The notes beneath the pieces are model-generated. The model was not told the DNA's origin. It was given only the letters and a program-made list of their open reading frames with translations, and did no database searches. A stretch of 64,000 bases of DNA from Cylindrobasidium torrendii FP15055 ss-10 (Eukaryota; Basidiomycota; Agaricomycetes; Agaricales; Physalacriaceae), in contig KN880503.1 of the NCBI GenBank assembly GCA_000934385.1, positions 1-64,000 on the forward strand, in the 5' to 3' direction. Shown piece after piece: positions 35,675-46,567 of this stretch. Made by a program: the position numbers and the translations under genes. Position 1 is the stretch's first letter. Each line of letters starts with the position of its first letter.

Positions 35675-35992
35675 ATGCCTGCGGATACCGGCCCGGAACT
35701 GAGCCTTATGTATATTCAATATTCACAGCCCGATGAATCGATGACAGCTCTACAATGGTGGATGACTTCTTGCATGTGATTTGGGGCGCGTATAACTTTG
35801 CCAGACTAGACACGTTGGATATCTATAAGGCCTTCACTCAGGCTTGTAAGTCGTCATTCGGAGCTTCCAAGGAGACGAGCAAAAGTGCATACATAAGTAT
35901 GTAGAAGTTTCCAATCACCGTAGTAGCCCAAGCATAAGGTTTGTAGATGATTAGCTTTCGGTGACATAGACGGGACAGAAAAGAATCGTATG
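35675..35992. other. Intergenic region between paralogues 6 and 7
   Basis: No supported gene; 3' flank of paralogue 7 and distal upstream DNA of paralogue 6. Confidence 0.35.
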
Positions 35993-37378
35993 CTACAAAT
36001 GTGTCACTGTGGGTGTATATGTGGTACCGAAGCGATTCCTTCCAGCTTCCGTCAAAAAACGTGCGCTCGTCGCAGGGAAGATGTTCTCGTTAACCCATTT
36101 GCAGGCAGTTTCCAACGATGTTTCATCATAAATCCCAGGTTCATTCTCGAACGTTACGAAACCATCATCGCGGACAAGATGCCACTTCAGGTGCATAGCA
36201 TTCAACTCACTCGAACCAAGGAGCGCATCTATTTGGTGAAAGCGCGCTATCTCCTGCGCACCTGCTTTTTGAATCTTTGGCCACGAAAATTCTACCAAGA
36301 TATCGAGGGAACGCAGCGTCGCTCCAGAACGGCACCGTTGTTCCAATGTCCGTATCCATAAGTCCAAATATGACCCGTCGTCAAATCCGGGCGGCGGGCG
36401 CCTGACGGTGAACGAGATCTCAAATTTCAGAACATCGAGGTTTGGAGGCAATACAAACATGGGAGCGCCTTTGAGAGCATGAGATACCATGCCTTCATGT
36501 AAAGTAAACGACAAACCTGGAGTGCGTGCCGCTATGCCGCGTCCTAGTACTCGAAGCTCCCGTAGAGTGTTGCTCCAGCATCGCAGAAGCCCGTCCAACA
36601 CCCCCACCGAGCGATGGTCCCAACGCTCATCTTTGATTGTGAGAGACTCAAGGTTTGGAAAGAGACCACGCTCCATGAGAGCTGGCATAGATGCTGATTT
36701 CAGGAACTGGCGATTGAAGAGGAATAAAGTCCGGAGGGATGTGAAAGGTTTTGCGATTACGCTGTTGATGGCATCGCTACCCAGTGACGGGCCGACGTCC
36801 GGGTTGCATTCCAGCTTCAGAGTCTCAACACAGGGAAATGCACGCAGAAGTTCGAGCGTCTTGGAAAGCGGTTCTGGTGGTGGGTGGACGGTCTTCTGGT
36901 AGATGTGGAGATCGACATATGTGATTGTGTTTGGAAGACATTGGAATGCGTCGACCGTGTGAGGCTGGGTCAGTGGATCGACAGAATAGAAAACCACATT
37001 GGTGAGTTTTTTGAGGAGCTTGAAAAGTCGGGGAAGGTCAGGACTATCGTATACACTGCGCGTAAACGCGCCGGCGGGGATCACGACCGTGTGGACAATC
37101 GGGCAAAGGGAAGGCGATCCTTCGAGTATTTCTGATAGCAAGTGCAATTTTCGCGTGGTCGAAAGACTGACAGCGGAGAACCGGCGCTCTCGAATACGAA
37201 AGATGACCTCAGGCCAAACGAGCGCCACCCCGCTGAGCGGGTCCCGGACGGCACTCGCAAGATTATCTATGATGGCCAATTTTATCTCGAGAGGGATATC
37301 CAGCATCTTGTCCGCCAAGATTCGAGTGCGTGCAGGACTGACGATGACCCAAGATGTTGGATGATGGTAGAGATGCAA
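35993..37378 (-). CDS. F-box-like protein, paralogue 7 (subfamily B)
   Basis: A single 461-codon frame in which 36469-36516 (GTTTGT..AAAG, 48 nt) corresponds to the conserved family intron and is again stop-free and in frame. The likely start is the Met at 37306 (MLDIPLEIKLAIIDNL, DPLSGVALVWPEVIFRIRER); the longer frame reaches 37378. Repeats include FTSLRTLFLFNRQFL, LFPNLESLTIKD, LLRCWSNTLRELRV, FVLPPNLDVLKFEI, LNAMHLKWHLVR, ending NENIFPATSARFLTEAGRN. Last member of the tandem array. Confidence 0.85.
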   Translation of the reverse strand: MHLYHHPTSWVIVSPARTRILADKMLDIPLEIKLAIIDNLASAVRDPLSGVALVWPEVIFRIRERRFSAVSLSTTRKLHLLSEILEGSPSLCPIVHTVVIPAGAFTRSVYDSPDLPRLFKLLKKLTNVVFYSVDPLTQPHTVDAFQCLPNTITYVDLHIYQKTVHPPPEPLSKTLELLRAFPCVETLKLECNPDVGPSLGSDAINSVIAKPFTSLRTLFLFNRQFLKSASMPALMERGLFPNLESLTIKDERWDHRSVGVLDGLLRCWSNTLRELRVLGRGIAARTPGLSFTLHEGMVSHALKGAPMFVLPPNLDVLKFEISFTVRRPPPGFDDGSYLDLWIRTLEQRCRSGATLRSLDILVEFSWPKIQKAGAQEIARFHQIDALLGSSELNAMHLKWHLVRDDGFVTFENEPGIYDETSLETACKWVNENIFPATSARFLTEAGRNRFGTTYTPTVTHL

Positions 37379-37380
37379 GC
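37340..37380 (-). promoter_or_regulatory. GATGATGGTAGAGAT element upstream of paralogue 7
   Basis: Contains TGACGATGACCCAAGATGTT then GGATGATGGTAGAGATGC, matching the order of the 44-bp elements upstream of paralogues 5 and 6. Its position upstream of 37306 supports the shorter start for paralogue 7. Confidence 0.5.
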
Positions 37381-38195
37381 AGCGAGCGCCTACTTGCGGA
37401 GACCGGCCCGGGGCCGAGTGCGGCGATCAAAGTTGTGGATTCTTGGCTTTCCAAAATCCCATCCCTGTACAGACTTTCGTATGCTCAATGATACAGTAGT
37501 AGTCTGTTAATTTGGATAAAATCTCTGGCTGCCATGGAGAACAGTCTGCAGCTTTCTAGGGTGGCGACGAGGCTTTGAATTTCTGAGAAAAACCACGATG
37601 GACGAACTCGAGCTAACTTAAAAGCATTGTAAAAGCACCTCGGTGGAACTTTCTGTGTTGTCATTGCACTCTGGAAAGACAGTTCATTTCAAGCCGTGTG
37701 CGAACCAGGATAGTAGTTCTGAGTTCATCCACAGGGCCGTGCGGGTTTCTTGCGAGTCGGTAAATGTACACCGGCAACGGGGCTCCATCCAAGCGGTGGC
37801 TTTGTATGAATGTCAGCGAGTCGGGCGAGAGGGATATGCCCGAAGCAACTGTGACTGTGCAAGGAAGCCGTACATTCAAATTCGAGTTGGACTGGATGCT
37901 GGTCGCTGAAAGTGGAAGTGTACCGCTACGGGGCCAAATGCATGGCTTGGAAAGCGTCATTTTGCGGGGTACATAAGTGACTTACCCCGGAAGACGGCGC
38001 GTCGCTAAATCTTGGCTAAGCCTAAATCACACCGCTGCCAGTGATGGCCACGAGACAGACCGACCGGTTATGGATCACGAATTGCAATCATGGTTCCGGG
38101 TCCGTGATTTCAGATCGACGCTCAAATGACGCGAGCCGCGAAGGTCTAGCTTGCTTTCTACATACCACCACCACCACCACAATCCAATCTACACC
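37381..38195. other. Divergent intergenic region, F-box-like array / thiolase
   Basis: No supported gene. A 99-codon minus-strand frame at 37661-37960 shows no domain. A short CCA/CCACCA repeat at 38165-38180 lies in the thiolase 5' leader. Confidence 0.4.
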
Positions 38196-39569
38196 ATGTC
38201 GCCCGCCGCAAAGACTGCCGCCCTCCAGAAAAATGACAACGACGTTGTCATCGTCTCTGCGCTCCGTACAGCGATGACCAAGGTGCGCGACAGCATTCCA
38301 AGTTTCACAAGCAGTCGAGCTCATAGCATTCTAGTCGAGGAAGGGCGGTTTCAAGGACACACGACCGGAAGAATTGCTCGCTGGCGTTCTGCGGGCAGTC
38401 TACACCTCCGCCAACCTGGACCCGGCATTGATTGAAGACATCTCTGTCGGCAACGTTCTCCCACCTTCCGGCGGTGCCAGCGCTGCTCGCATGGCTGCTC
38501 TCGCGGCTGGCATCCCTAACACTGCTGCCATCAACACAGTCAACCGACAATGTTCCTCCGGTCTCAGTGCTGTCAACCAGATTGCCAACGAGATTCTTAC
38601 TGGCCAGATTGACATTGGTATTGGTGCGTACCATGCCCTGTGCCATTCTAATGATGAAACTAACGCTGCACTTCTCCAGGTGCTGGTGTCGAGTCGATGA
38701 CCTTTGGATACGGTCCAGGCGCTGTTCCCGACGGCTACTCCGAGAAGGTAACCGCGGTCAAGGAGGCAGAAGACTGCCTCATCCCTATGGGCATCACGTC
38801 CGAGAATGTTGCGGCCGACTTTGGCGTCACTCGCGCACAACAAGACAAGTTCGCCGCCGAGTCTTTCCGCCGTGCTACCTCTGCCAGCAAGTCGGGCAAG
38901 TTCGCTGCCGAGATCGTTCCTCTCAAAGTCAAGGTTATCGACCCCAAGACTGAGAAGGAGTTCGAGGTTGTCGTGGACAAGGACGACGGCGTCCGTGAGG
39001 GTGTCACTGCCGAGAGCCTTAGCAAGCTCAAGCCCGCCTTCAAGAAGGATGGCACAACTCACGCCGGCAATGCCTCCCAGGTGTCTGATGGCGCCGCCGC
39101 TGTTCTGTTAACCCGTCGCTCTCACGCAAAGAAACTCGGGCTTCCCATCATTGGCAAGTTCGTCGCTGCGGCCGTTGTTGGTGTTCCCCCGCGCGTTATG
39201 GGAATTGGCCCAGCGTACGCCATTCCCCGGGTCCTCGAGAAGACCGGCCTCTCCAAGGAAGACATCGACTTCTTCGAGATCAACGAGGCATTCGCTAGCC
39301 AGGCCGTATATAGCATTGAGAAGCTTGGTCTTTCTTACGACAAGGTCAACAAGCACGGAGGTGCCATCGCCATTGGCCACCCGCTCGGCATGAGTAAGTC
39401 GTCTACCTGTTCCCTTTGTCGAGCTTGACTAACTCCTTCTTCAGCTGGTGCAAGACAGATTGCCACTGGCTTGAACATTGGCAAGCAATATGGCGAGAAG
39501 CTATTCGTTACCAGCATGTGCATTGGCTCAGGAATGGGCATGGCGGGTGTGTTCGTTAACGAGCAATGA
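38196..39569 (+). CDS. POT1: 3-ketoacyl-CoA thiolase, ACAA1/POT1 type
   Basis: Four exons; introns at 38283-38334, about 38623-38680 and about 39392-39445. The N terminus MSPAAKTAALQKNDNDVVIV leads to SALRTAMTK, then GGFKDTRPEELLAGVLRAVY. NRQCSSGLSAVNQIANEI carries the nucleophile Cys; GVESMTFGYG, PMGITSENVAADFGV, AGNASQVSDGAAAVLL, NEAFASQAVYSIEKLGL, GGAIAIGHPLGMTGARQ (catalytic His) and SMCIGSGMGMAGVF (second Cys) complete the thiolase set. It cleaves 3-ketoacyl-CoA to acetyl-CoA and a shortened acyl-CoA in beta-oxidation. The sequence resembles the peroxisomal enzyme rather than cytosolic ERG10, yet no clear N-terminal PTS2 nonapeptide is visible in the first 20 residues. Confidence 0.94.
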
Positions 39570-39825
39570 AGTGGTGTTTAGGTTGTCGGATTTTCTGTAA
39601 TTATTGTTGCATCTGTAATGTCATACGCGCCAACCTGCTGTAATATAACAAATACTCCCAATTGTGCTCTCGTTGCCTTGTCATTGTCATTGTCAAAATC
39701 TCTTGTCTTGAGCATCGCGGAGGCGGTCAATTTCGACGGATTCAAAGCGATCATAGCATGACGCTATGCCAACCCTAACCTTACCTTCATACTCAACTTG
39801 ACCAGACCCATCATCCACTGCGCCC

Positions 39826-42123
39826 GTGCTGGTCACCATGAAATGGGCGGCGCTTGGAGTCCTATCCTACTTAATACTTCCCTGCTACTCCATCTGGCCG
39901 TTTCCTGATGAACGCTTCTCTGGGAACTCACTGGTGGACGCAGGTTCAAGAGGAATCGTGACGGGCGAGAGAGCTATTGCATTCGGGGATTTCAATGGGG
40001 ACCAATTGTGCGTCGCGTCTTCTTGCATCTGAATCACGCTCTCATTTGAATCCCTCAGTATGGATATCTTGATGCTGGGAGAGGACCAGCAGACATTAAC
40101 AGTGTACCTTTGGAATCATGGTGCGTCCTTCCCCGCATACTGGTCTCTAGCTCAACAGGCCTCAGGCTTATTCGAATTCGTGGAATCCACTTCCTTCAAG
40201 CATCCGCTGAAGATCCAGAACGTCGTTCCGGGCGACTTTACGCATTCAGGCAAGCTGGACATCCTGGTCATGGCCGAATCCGCCAGTCGGAAGGACGTGC
40301 TGGAAATGGTCGTTTATCCATCATTGGCAACCTCAGGCTTTGGTGCGTCATTTGCCATGGCTCGAGGATCTCACTCAACCTTCATTCCAGATACATCGAA
40401 TCCGTTAAGTGTACCACCTTCGACCACCGTCCAGCCAATACCTATCGACCTGGATGGGGACATGAAGACAGACTTACTTGGCGTGTATGCCGACTCCAGT
40501 GTGAACCTCAAGGCATGGCAGAACGTCTGGGACTCTTCAAAGGATACCCCCGAACTCTTCTCGATGTGCGTTCGCTGGTACCAGGACGAATGTCCCCTCT
40601 GACTTGCGTCCAGTATCGATCCAAGCTTCGCAGATGCCCAGTGCACATTAGCCAATCCACATAGCAACGCTGTAATAGACCTCGACGGAGACTGTCTTGC
40701 TGGTGCGTGTGTCATGTTGCATCCAAACAGTACGCTGACATTGGACAGACGTATTCCTGGTATGCGACAATGGCTGGGGCAAGCGGTCCTTCCAAATTTG
40801 GACCAACCAAAAGGACAAGGGCTTCAAGCTTTCGCAGACTGGCTCTCTTCCTGATGGCGTCCAAGCCATCTCATTCGCCGACATCAACCGCGACGGCACA
40901 ATCGACATGGTCTTCCCAACATGCTCATCGGTCAATAGCCGTACTGGCCTAGGCACCAACTGTTTTATCAACATCGTGTACAATAACCAACTCCCACTTT
41001 GCGCTACGGCAACAGAGCCTACCATGGCGAAGGGTAAGCTCAAGTGCCGCTCCCCGAACGACCTCTGCCTCGCGGATCCGAACTTCAAGTTCGATATGGG
41101 CAACATTGTGAGGTTCCCTGTCTCGGACCTTGTTGGTCAGGCGCAGTTGCTCGTCCAGGACACAACACTTTCACCACCCGTCCCGCTTCCTATCAAGCTT
41201 GGTGATGCGAACCTCGATGGGTTTACTGATTTCTTGTTCATCGCTGGTGGGACTCCTCGTTTGGCATACTCCGTCAATTGCGGCAAAGGTGTCGCAGGAT
41301 GCACAAAGGACGGCAAGGGAGCCCGAGGATGGGAGGTTGAGTCGAAGGGGATGGAGGCGTTGGACGACGTGAAGGACGCAAGAAATGTTGCGTTCATGGA
41401 TATGGACGAGGATGGTACTCTGGATGTGATGGTCCAGCGAAAGGGAAATCAGAAGATCTTGTTCGTCCAGAACAACTTCTACTACGATGCATTCTTCCTC
41501 AAAGCCATTGTGCTCAACGGTGCCTGCAATAATGGAGGCTGTTATGGTCCAAATGACACGGCTTACGATGTATGTCTCCTCCTCGTCCATCATTAAATTT
41601 GATCACTCACCGTTCTGGTCAGCCTTTTGGTGTGAGCTACTCGGGCGCGTCGTACAAGTACACCTTGTTGGATACGACAGGCCGGCGCGCTGCAGCCCAG
41701 ATTGGCCAGCTCCCACAGACGTCCTATCAGTCCCTGCAAACGCCATACTCGTTCTTTGGTCTGGGGCGCACGAACAACTACATCGAGAACCTCTTCATTG
41801 GGAGCACCGTCCACCTCACAGAACACTTCATCAACATCGAGGGCGTCATCCCAAATTCGAAGGTGGTGATTCTGCCTTCTGCGAAGGAAGGTGAAATATG
41901 GAAACGAGAACTGTTCTTGCGGCCGGGGAAGTGGATCCCGTGGGTAACGGTGACAGTCGTTGTGGGTATGGCTCTGCTAGCCATTATCGTGTTCATACTG
42001 CACTTGAGCGAGAAGGTATGTCCTTCCTGGAAGGTCACATCCTTGTTACTAACGATGCTGTAGCGCGAGGACGAGCTCGAGAGACGGCGGGTGTCGCATC
42101 ACATTAACTTCGATGCTCTGTAG
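39826..42123 (+). CDS. TIP/ITFG1-like FG-GAP repeat membrane protein
   Basis: Multi-exon gene. It starts with a signal peptide (MKWAALGVLSYLILPCYS; Met at 39838, or 39826 with four extra residues) followed by IWPFPDERFSGNSLVDAG, the conserved opening of T-cell immunomodulatory protein homologues. FG-GAP/VCBS-type repeats recur as AFGDFNGDQ..DILML, IPIDLDGDMKTDLLGVY, ISFADINRDGTIDMVFP, KLGDANLDGFTDFLFI and AFMDMDEDGTLDVMVQ; the Asp-rich loops probably bind calcium. Near the C terminus WIPWVTVTVVVGMALLAIIV is a membrane helix followed by a short basic cytoplasmic tail ending at 42123. Type I membrane protein of the secretory system or surface; molecular function in fungi not established. Confidence 0.88.
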
Positions 42124-42347
42124 ATAACAACATGGACAAGGAATGGTATACATCACATTTTTTGGCTTCGTCGCCACGAGCTACATTTTCCCAAGGATAT
42201 GATGGCGGTTCTGGATGAGCAAACCTTGTAGCGGAAACAAACACTTCTCGCTGTAAATATTTAATAGCAATATTGTGTAGACGGAGCGGGACGATGGGAT
42301 TACTACTAGTAGTCAAAACGTAGTGCGGCGCTTCCTAAAGAATATCT

Positions 42348-43061
42348 CTAAGCCTCAACCACACGGAATGTCACTGTCTTCTCGTCGCCCCGAACCTCAA
42401 ACAGCGCCCGAGCCGTGCGGGATCCTGTTTCCCGAGCCATTTGACCCGAGCTACCTGCGTATCGTCCCGTTTTCTGGTGAGCATCCGTGAATTGCCCTTC
42501 ATACCCGTAAGTTGATGTCCCGAGTCGGTGAAGTGAATCGTTGAAATCATGTTCCATCCCGAGCTGGGTATCCGATATCACCATGACTCGGAGCTGGGGC
42601 AGGTCCTTATTCAGGCTCGGCGTCCTCAGCTTCTCAGCGACGAGCCGCTTGATGTTTTCCTTGATAGCCAAGTTCGATGCCCTCAACCTCTCGATTTCCT
42701 CCTCACGATCGGCGAGACAACGCGCAAGAATGTCGACATCGTCGGCCAAGGAGGATGGAGTGACTGTTGTTTCTGGCGGGGCAAACTCGTTGTCGACAAG
42801 CATTCTCTGCACAACGGCGCACGCCGCGTCCACTACACGTAAGCCTTCCATGTACCAGGAAATGTCGTCGCCGGCCGTGTTTGGCGCACTGGGTATTAGA
42901 GCCTGCGGCGAAGAAGCTGAACTTGCATCAAACCCTGGACTGTCGGGGACGGACGACACTTGCTGCACGGCGGGAAAGTGCGAGTCGACAATGGTATCTG
43001 AATCGGGAATCGACTGAGCGAGCGGGGTGGGAAACTCTTGAGACCGTTGGTGGACCGGCAT
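42348..43061 (-). CDS. Coiled-coil protein of unknown function
   Basis: Single 237-codon frame without a needed intron. The N-terminal third is Ser/Pro-rich (VQQVSSVPDSPGFDASSASS). A helical, probably coiled-coil segment follows (LADDVDILARCLADREEEIE, RLRASNLAIKENIKRLVAEK). Then comes LPQLRVMVISDTQLGMEHDF and a polar tail ending FEVRGDEKTVTFRVVEA. I do not recognise the family. Convergent with the TIP-like gene 224 bp away. Start at 43061 is the only upstream Met. Confidence 0.6.
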   Translation of the reverse strand: MPVHQRSQEFPTPLAQSIPDSDTIVDSHFPAVQQVSSVPDSPGFDASSASSPQALIPSAPNTAGDDISWYMEGLRVVDAACAVVQRMLVDNEFAPPETTVTPSSLADDVDILARCLADREEEIERLRASNLAIKENIKRLVAEKLRTPSLNKDLPQLRVMVISDTQLGMEHDFNDSLHRLGTSTYGYEGQFTDAHQKTGRYAGSSGQMARETGSRTARALFEVRGDEKTVTFRVVEA

Positions 43062-43356
43062 GCTTGGAGAGTAGCGAAGGTGCAGTGATGATGGCGATGA
43101 GAAAGATATGGACAGGGAGGTATCGCCGGGAAAATAAAGATAAACCAGGGCGGGATGTCAAATCGTCGTGGTATGAGGCTAAGTGATGAGCTCAAACTTA
43201 TAACGCGCGAGTTCAGCGAGTGATGGGATCGGCTTAGGTCAGCATTGAAGACAGAATGGTTTGCTTTCTTAGCCCCAGCCTACCAAGTTTCTATAAATTG
43301 AACTAGAACGTCATATGAAGCTGGTAAAATACTCTTTCTGCCCTCTATTCATCCAC

Positions 43357-45687
43357 TCAAATTGACCAGAATGCTTGCTGGAGCTGCTTGATTGCCCTGG
43401 CTTCAATAGACATTTCAGTTGCAGCCACTTCGTCTGGATCCTGGAATGTCTTGTTATCGACTTCGCAAATAGTGCCGTTCTTGGGAACAATGCCGCTGAA
43501 GTAGTCTCGGACAGTCTTAATGGTACAAGTCGACTTCATGGCGAGAGAGCAGTGCTGTCAGACAAGAGGTTAGAGACGTAGAATTCGTGCATGGCATGTA
43601 GTTACCCCAGGTCCGTTCTGAATGAGCATCACGGATGAGTTGGGCATGAGAGAGTTGACGAGCAAGCCACTCTTCATCGGTGTGATCCTACATAGCGTTT
43701 CAGCGTTTCTGTGGACAGAGGAGCGTATACGATCCACGTACGGGTCGTGCTAGATATCACAAACTTTATGAGTTTCCGGTCGAAGTAAAATCCAAATACA
43801 CTCACAGTATTACTAACAATGAGCATTGGGTGCTCAAGGGTTGCATTCCATGGTCCAGTAAAGCGCTCCGGGCCTTTCACGGGCCAGAATTGACAACCGC
43901 CATCAGGCTCACTTATGCCCGTACTCAAACCAAAGTGTATCGACGCCTCATCGAGGGCGCGCAAGCCCTCCTCGGCGAGGTCCTCAGGCGTTGGGAAGTC
44001 CTTGTATGATCTCGGTGGTGGAGAGTCAATGCAGGTGACTCCGAGTCGAGTGACGCTGCCACCGCGCTGGGTCATGTAGTTGTGCAGCGCAGTACCATTT
44101 CCTGCTATGGCTTCCGCAAGACTGTGAGTTGCTTCGACCCATAGAACAGGCCGTTGCAGGAAGATGAGGAGCAAATTGCGTGCGGCGCCGGAAGTGAGGA
44201 AGCCTGGGCGGTTAGCGAATGGAACTGGGAGCGGGGAGACAGCCAGGGTGTTGAAGAAGGCCTCCAAGCGCGCCTCAATGTCCCCAATCGGTTCTCCTTT
44301 GTACTCAGAGATGGGGCAGAGAGCCGGGCCAGCCTGCAGTAGATGTTAGCTAATATGTCGTGGCTTCAAGCCACATCGGTGATTCTCACCGCAGAGCAGT
44401 CGTTCAAGAAGAGGTCGTATGTCTTCTCAGCATGGGCCACCCAATTTGCTGGCCATTTGTGCGAAGGTTCGTCTTGAACGTAGAGCATTAGTGAAAGGAG
44501 ATAGAAACTTAGTAGAGATTACGCACTTGCCCATGCAACGGGGTCAGCGATACCGTCAATGACCGCGTACCCGACACGTTCAGGAAGCCTGTATTGTCAA
44601 ATCGGTTGACCTCGAGCTTGGGAGATAGAACTAACGACATACATGTTCACAAGGTACGCGCCCAGAATCGATCCGTAGGAGCCTCCCCAGTAGTTTCTAC
44701 ATTTTCTCAGTTCAAGTAGATGTATGCGCATGGTACTCACATTTTTGCCCCTTCACCGTCAAAGATTTCGCTCATAAAATCCATATCGCGCACGACGTTG
44801 GCCGTACCCATATACTTCAGCTCATCGCCCATTACTTCCCCACATAACTTGGCTTGGCTTTCCTTTAACGCAAGGAACTGACGAAACTGTATGACAAGCT
44901 CGTCGCGCAAGATCGAAGAGGTGGTGTTCTTTATCGAGGAAACAGTGATGCCTTGTTCTATCACAGTGTTGGCATTGAACAGGGTCATCTCATCATGCGA
45001 TGAGAAGCACTCTGTAGCGGGTCTATTGAAGGCAGTCAAGATGCTGATCCCGAAAACCGTTTCAGTGGCTAACAAACCTCGTATAGCCGATACCTCTGGG
45101 GTCGAAGCCGATAATGTCCCATTCAGGACCGATGATGTCGACCAACAGAGGAGTTCTCAGCGCTAACATCACGCCGGAGCCCCCAGGACCGCCTACATTC
45201 GGTCATACTCAAGCTTGGACAAGGCGAATTAGGCTAGGAAATCACCACGCACCAGGATTAATGAACACAGAGCCTTTCTTGGGCTTTGTGGCTTTGATAC
45301 GCCCAAACGCAACGCTCGATACCCCTACAGACGTATTGAAGTAGTCCTTAGGGACGCTGGAGATGTAAATCAGTTTGGCAGCACTGGCACACCAAAATGA
45401 GCATATCTAGCGCACATGACAGAACCGCAGTCGAGATTGGGATTGTTGTACGGGTTCTCCGGGCAGACTGCAGGGATGACCGTCCCAGGCTTGTGGTGAT
45501 ACAAAAGCGTCGAATCCGGCCACGAAACTTGGCTCGATAGAATCGACGTAGTGGGGGAAGCCCAATCGCTCAGAGAGAAACACGCCAACGCAAGGAGAAC
45601 GACACCGTAGAGATACCTGGTGTGACGGGACGGTGCCCTTGTCGGCGCATTATTCTCGAGCGCGTGTGCGCCAGATTTGATGCTCAT
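43357..45687 (-). CDS. Membrane-anchored alpha/beta hydrolase, TAP-like C terminus
   Basis: About ten exons. The Met at 45687 is followed by a membrane anchor (YLYGVVLLALACFSLSDWA). The core shows NPGGPGGSG (oxyanion region), WDIIGFDPRGIGYTR, then YWGGSYGSILGAYLVNMFPE with the nucleophile Ser in GGSYGS and AVIDGIADP. The C-terminal part has LIVSNTHDPYVD, supplying the acid Asp across an intron near 43755-43810, and MLIQNGPGHCSLA with the catalytic His. This is the layout of tripeptidyl-aminopeptidase-like (TAP) hydrolases; fungal members are probably peptidases or esterases facing the secretory lumen or exterior. The catalytic triad appears complete. Confidence 0.88.
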
Positions 45688-46081
45688 GGTGGTAGGACAC
45701 AGAGGTAGGCACACGATTAGATAATGCGCGGTCCGGTGGCGAAGATGGACTGACTTGTACGTCTGAAGCACATGTGTACTCGAGCTCCTTGATGACACAG
45801 CTCAGAATGACGGTGTGATTTATGTGAACATTTGCTCTACCAATTTTATCCACAAGGGACGGCGGCAACAGCTGAAGGCTCCAGCTTAATCTTTAAAAAA
45901 TGAACATCAACTCCCGACACCGAGAGTGATACATCTATAGACTCTGCACATATGAATGTTATGGGTAAAGAAGTGCAGATCTGCAGTCATTATGCCTTCT
46001 ATATATCCCTCAAACGAGCGTTGAGGAGTAGAAGAGAATTCTTGTCAACTACCCTTCCAGGAGCTCCTTTCATGGCACTGA
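45688..46081. other. Intergenic region, no gene recognised
   Basis: Promoter side of the TAP-like hydrolase. No supported gene. Confidence 0.35.
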
Positions 46082-46420
46082 CTATACGCTTCCAACGCGC
46101 CAGATAGGTACAAGACCTGCGTCAAGGCTCAACGCAGCATGAACCTTGAGAGGTTCAGGTGCTGGAGGAGGGCCAAGTCGGTTATGGTAGTACACTTTGT
46201 CCTCGCGGAAAGTGACTTCGTCTTGTACTCCTAGTACCGTCATTTCAAAATTCCGGTGACAGACCTTATGCGTGCTCGGTATTACGGGGACATGGTCGGA
46301 GGATGGAACCTATGAGGGGTCAATAAATGCATCGCCAGCGCGGCTGGCATGTCAGATACACAGACTCAAATAACTTGAAGGAGGCGAAAGCTCCATTTCC
46401 GCGCGAGCCTGTATTACCCC
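46082..46420 (-). pseudogene. Remnant of an HNH-nuclease-type gene, inverted copy
   Basis: On the minus strand, frames at 46082-46315 and 46362-46420 align with the C-terminal half of the HNH-type gene at 46568-47840. GNGAFASFKLFES corresponds to the FKLWFEP region; after an intron-like gap, KVCHRNFEMTVLGVQDEVTF, PPPAPEPLKVHAAL and DAGLVPIWRVGSV correspond to VCIRNF...HQVTF, PPPAPNLLNIHAAF and the tail. The upstream HNH core is not recognisable. The remnant sits head to head with the better preserved copy. Confidence 0.55.
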
Positions 46421-46567
46421 AGATTTTTGGGGCGCGATGTATGGATATGCATAGCTGGAAAGCACAGTCATGGTCACAAACAATGAAAGGAGTTACAGGT
46501 AACAGTACGCATTCGGGAACGATCGGTGATGCGAACATGTGATCGAGCTCTCTTCTCTTGCCCACCA

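Noticed and set aside
37661..37960. 99-codon minus-strand frame
   Set aside because: No recognisable features and no neighbouring exon that extends it.
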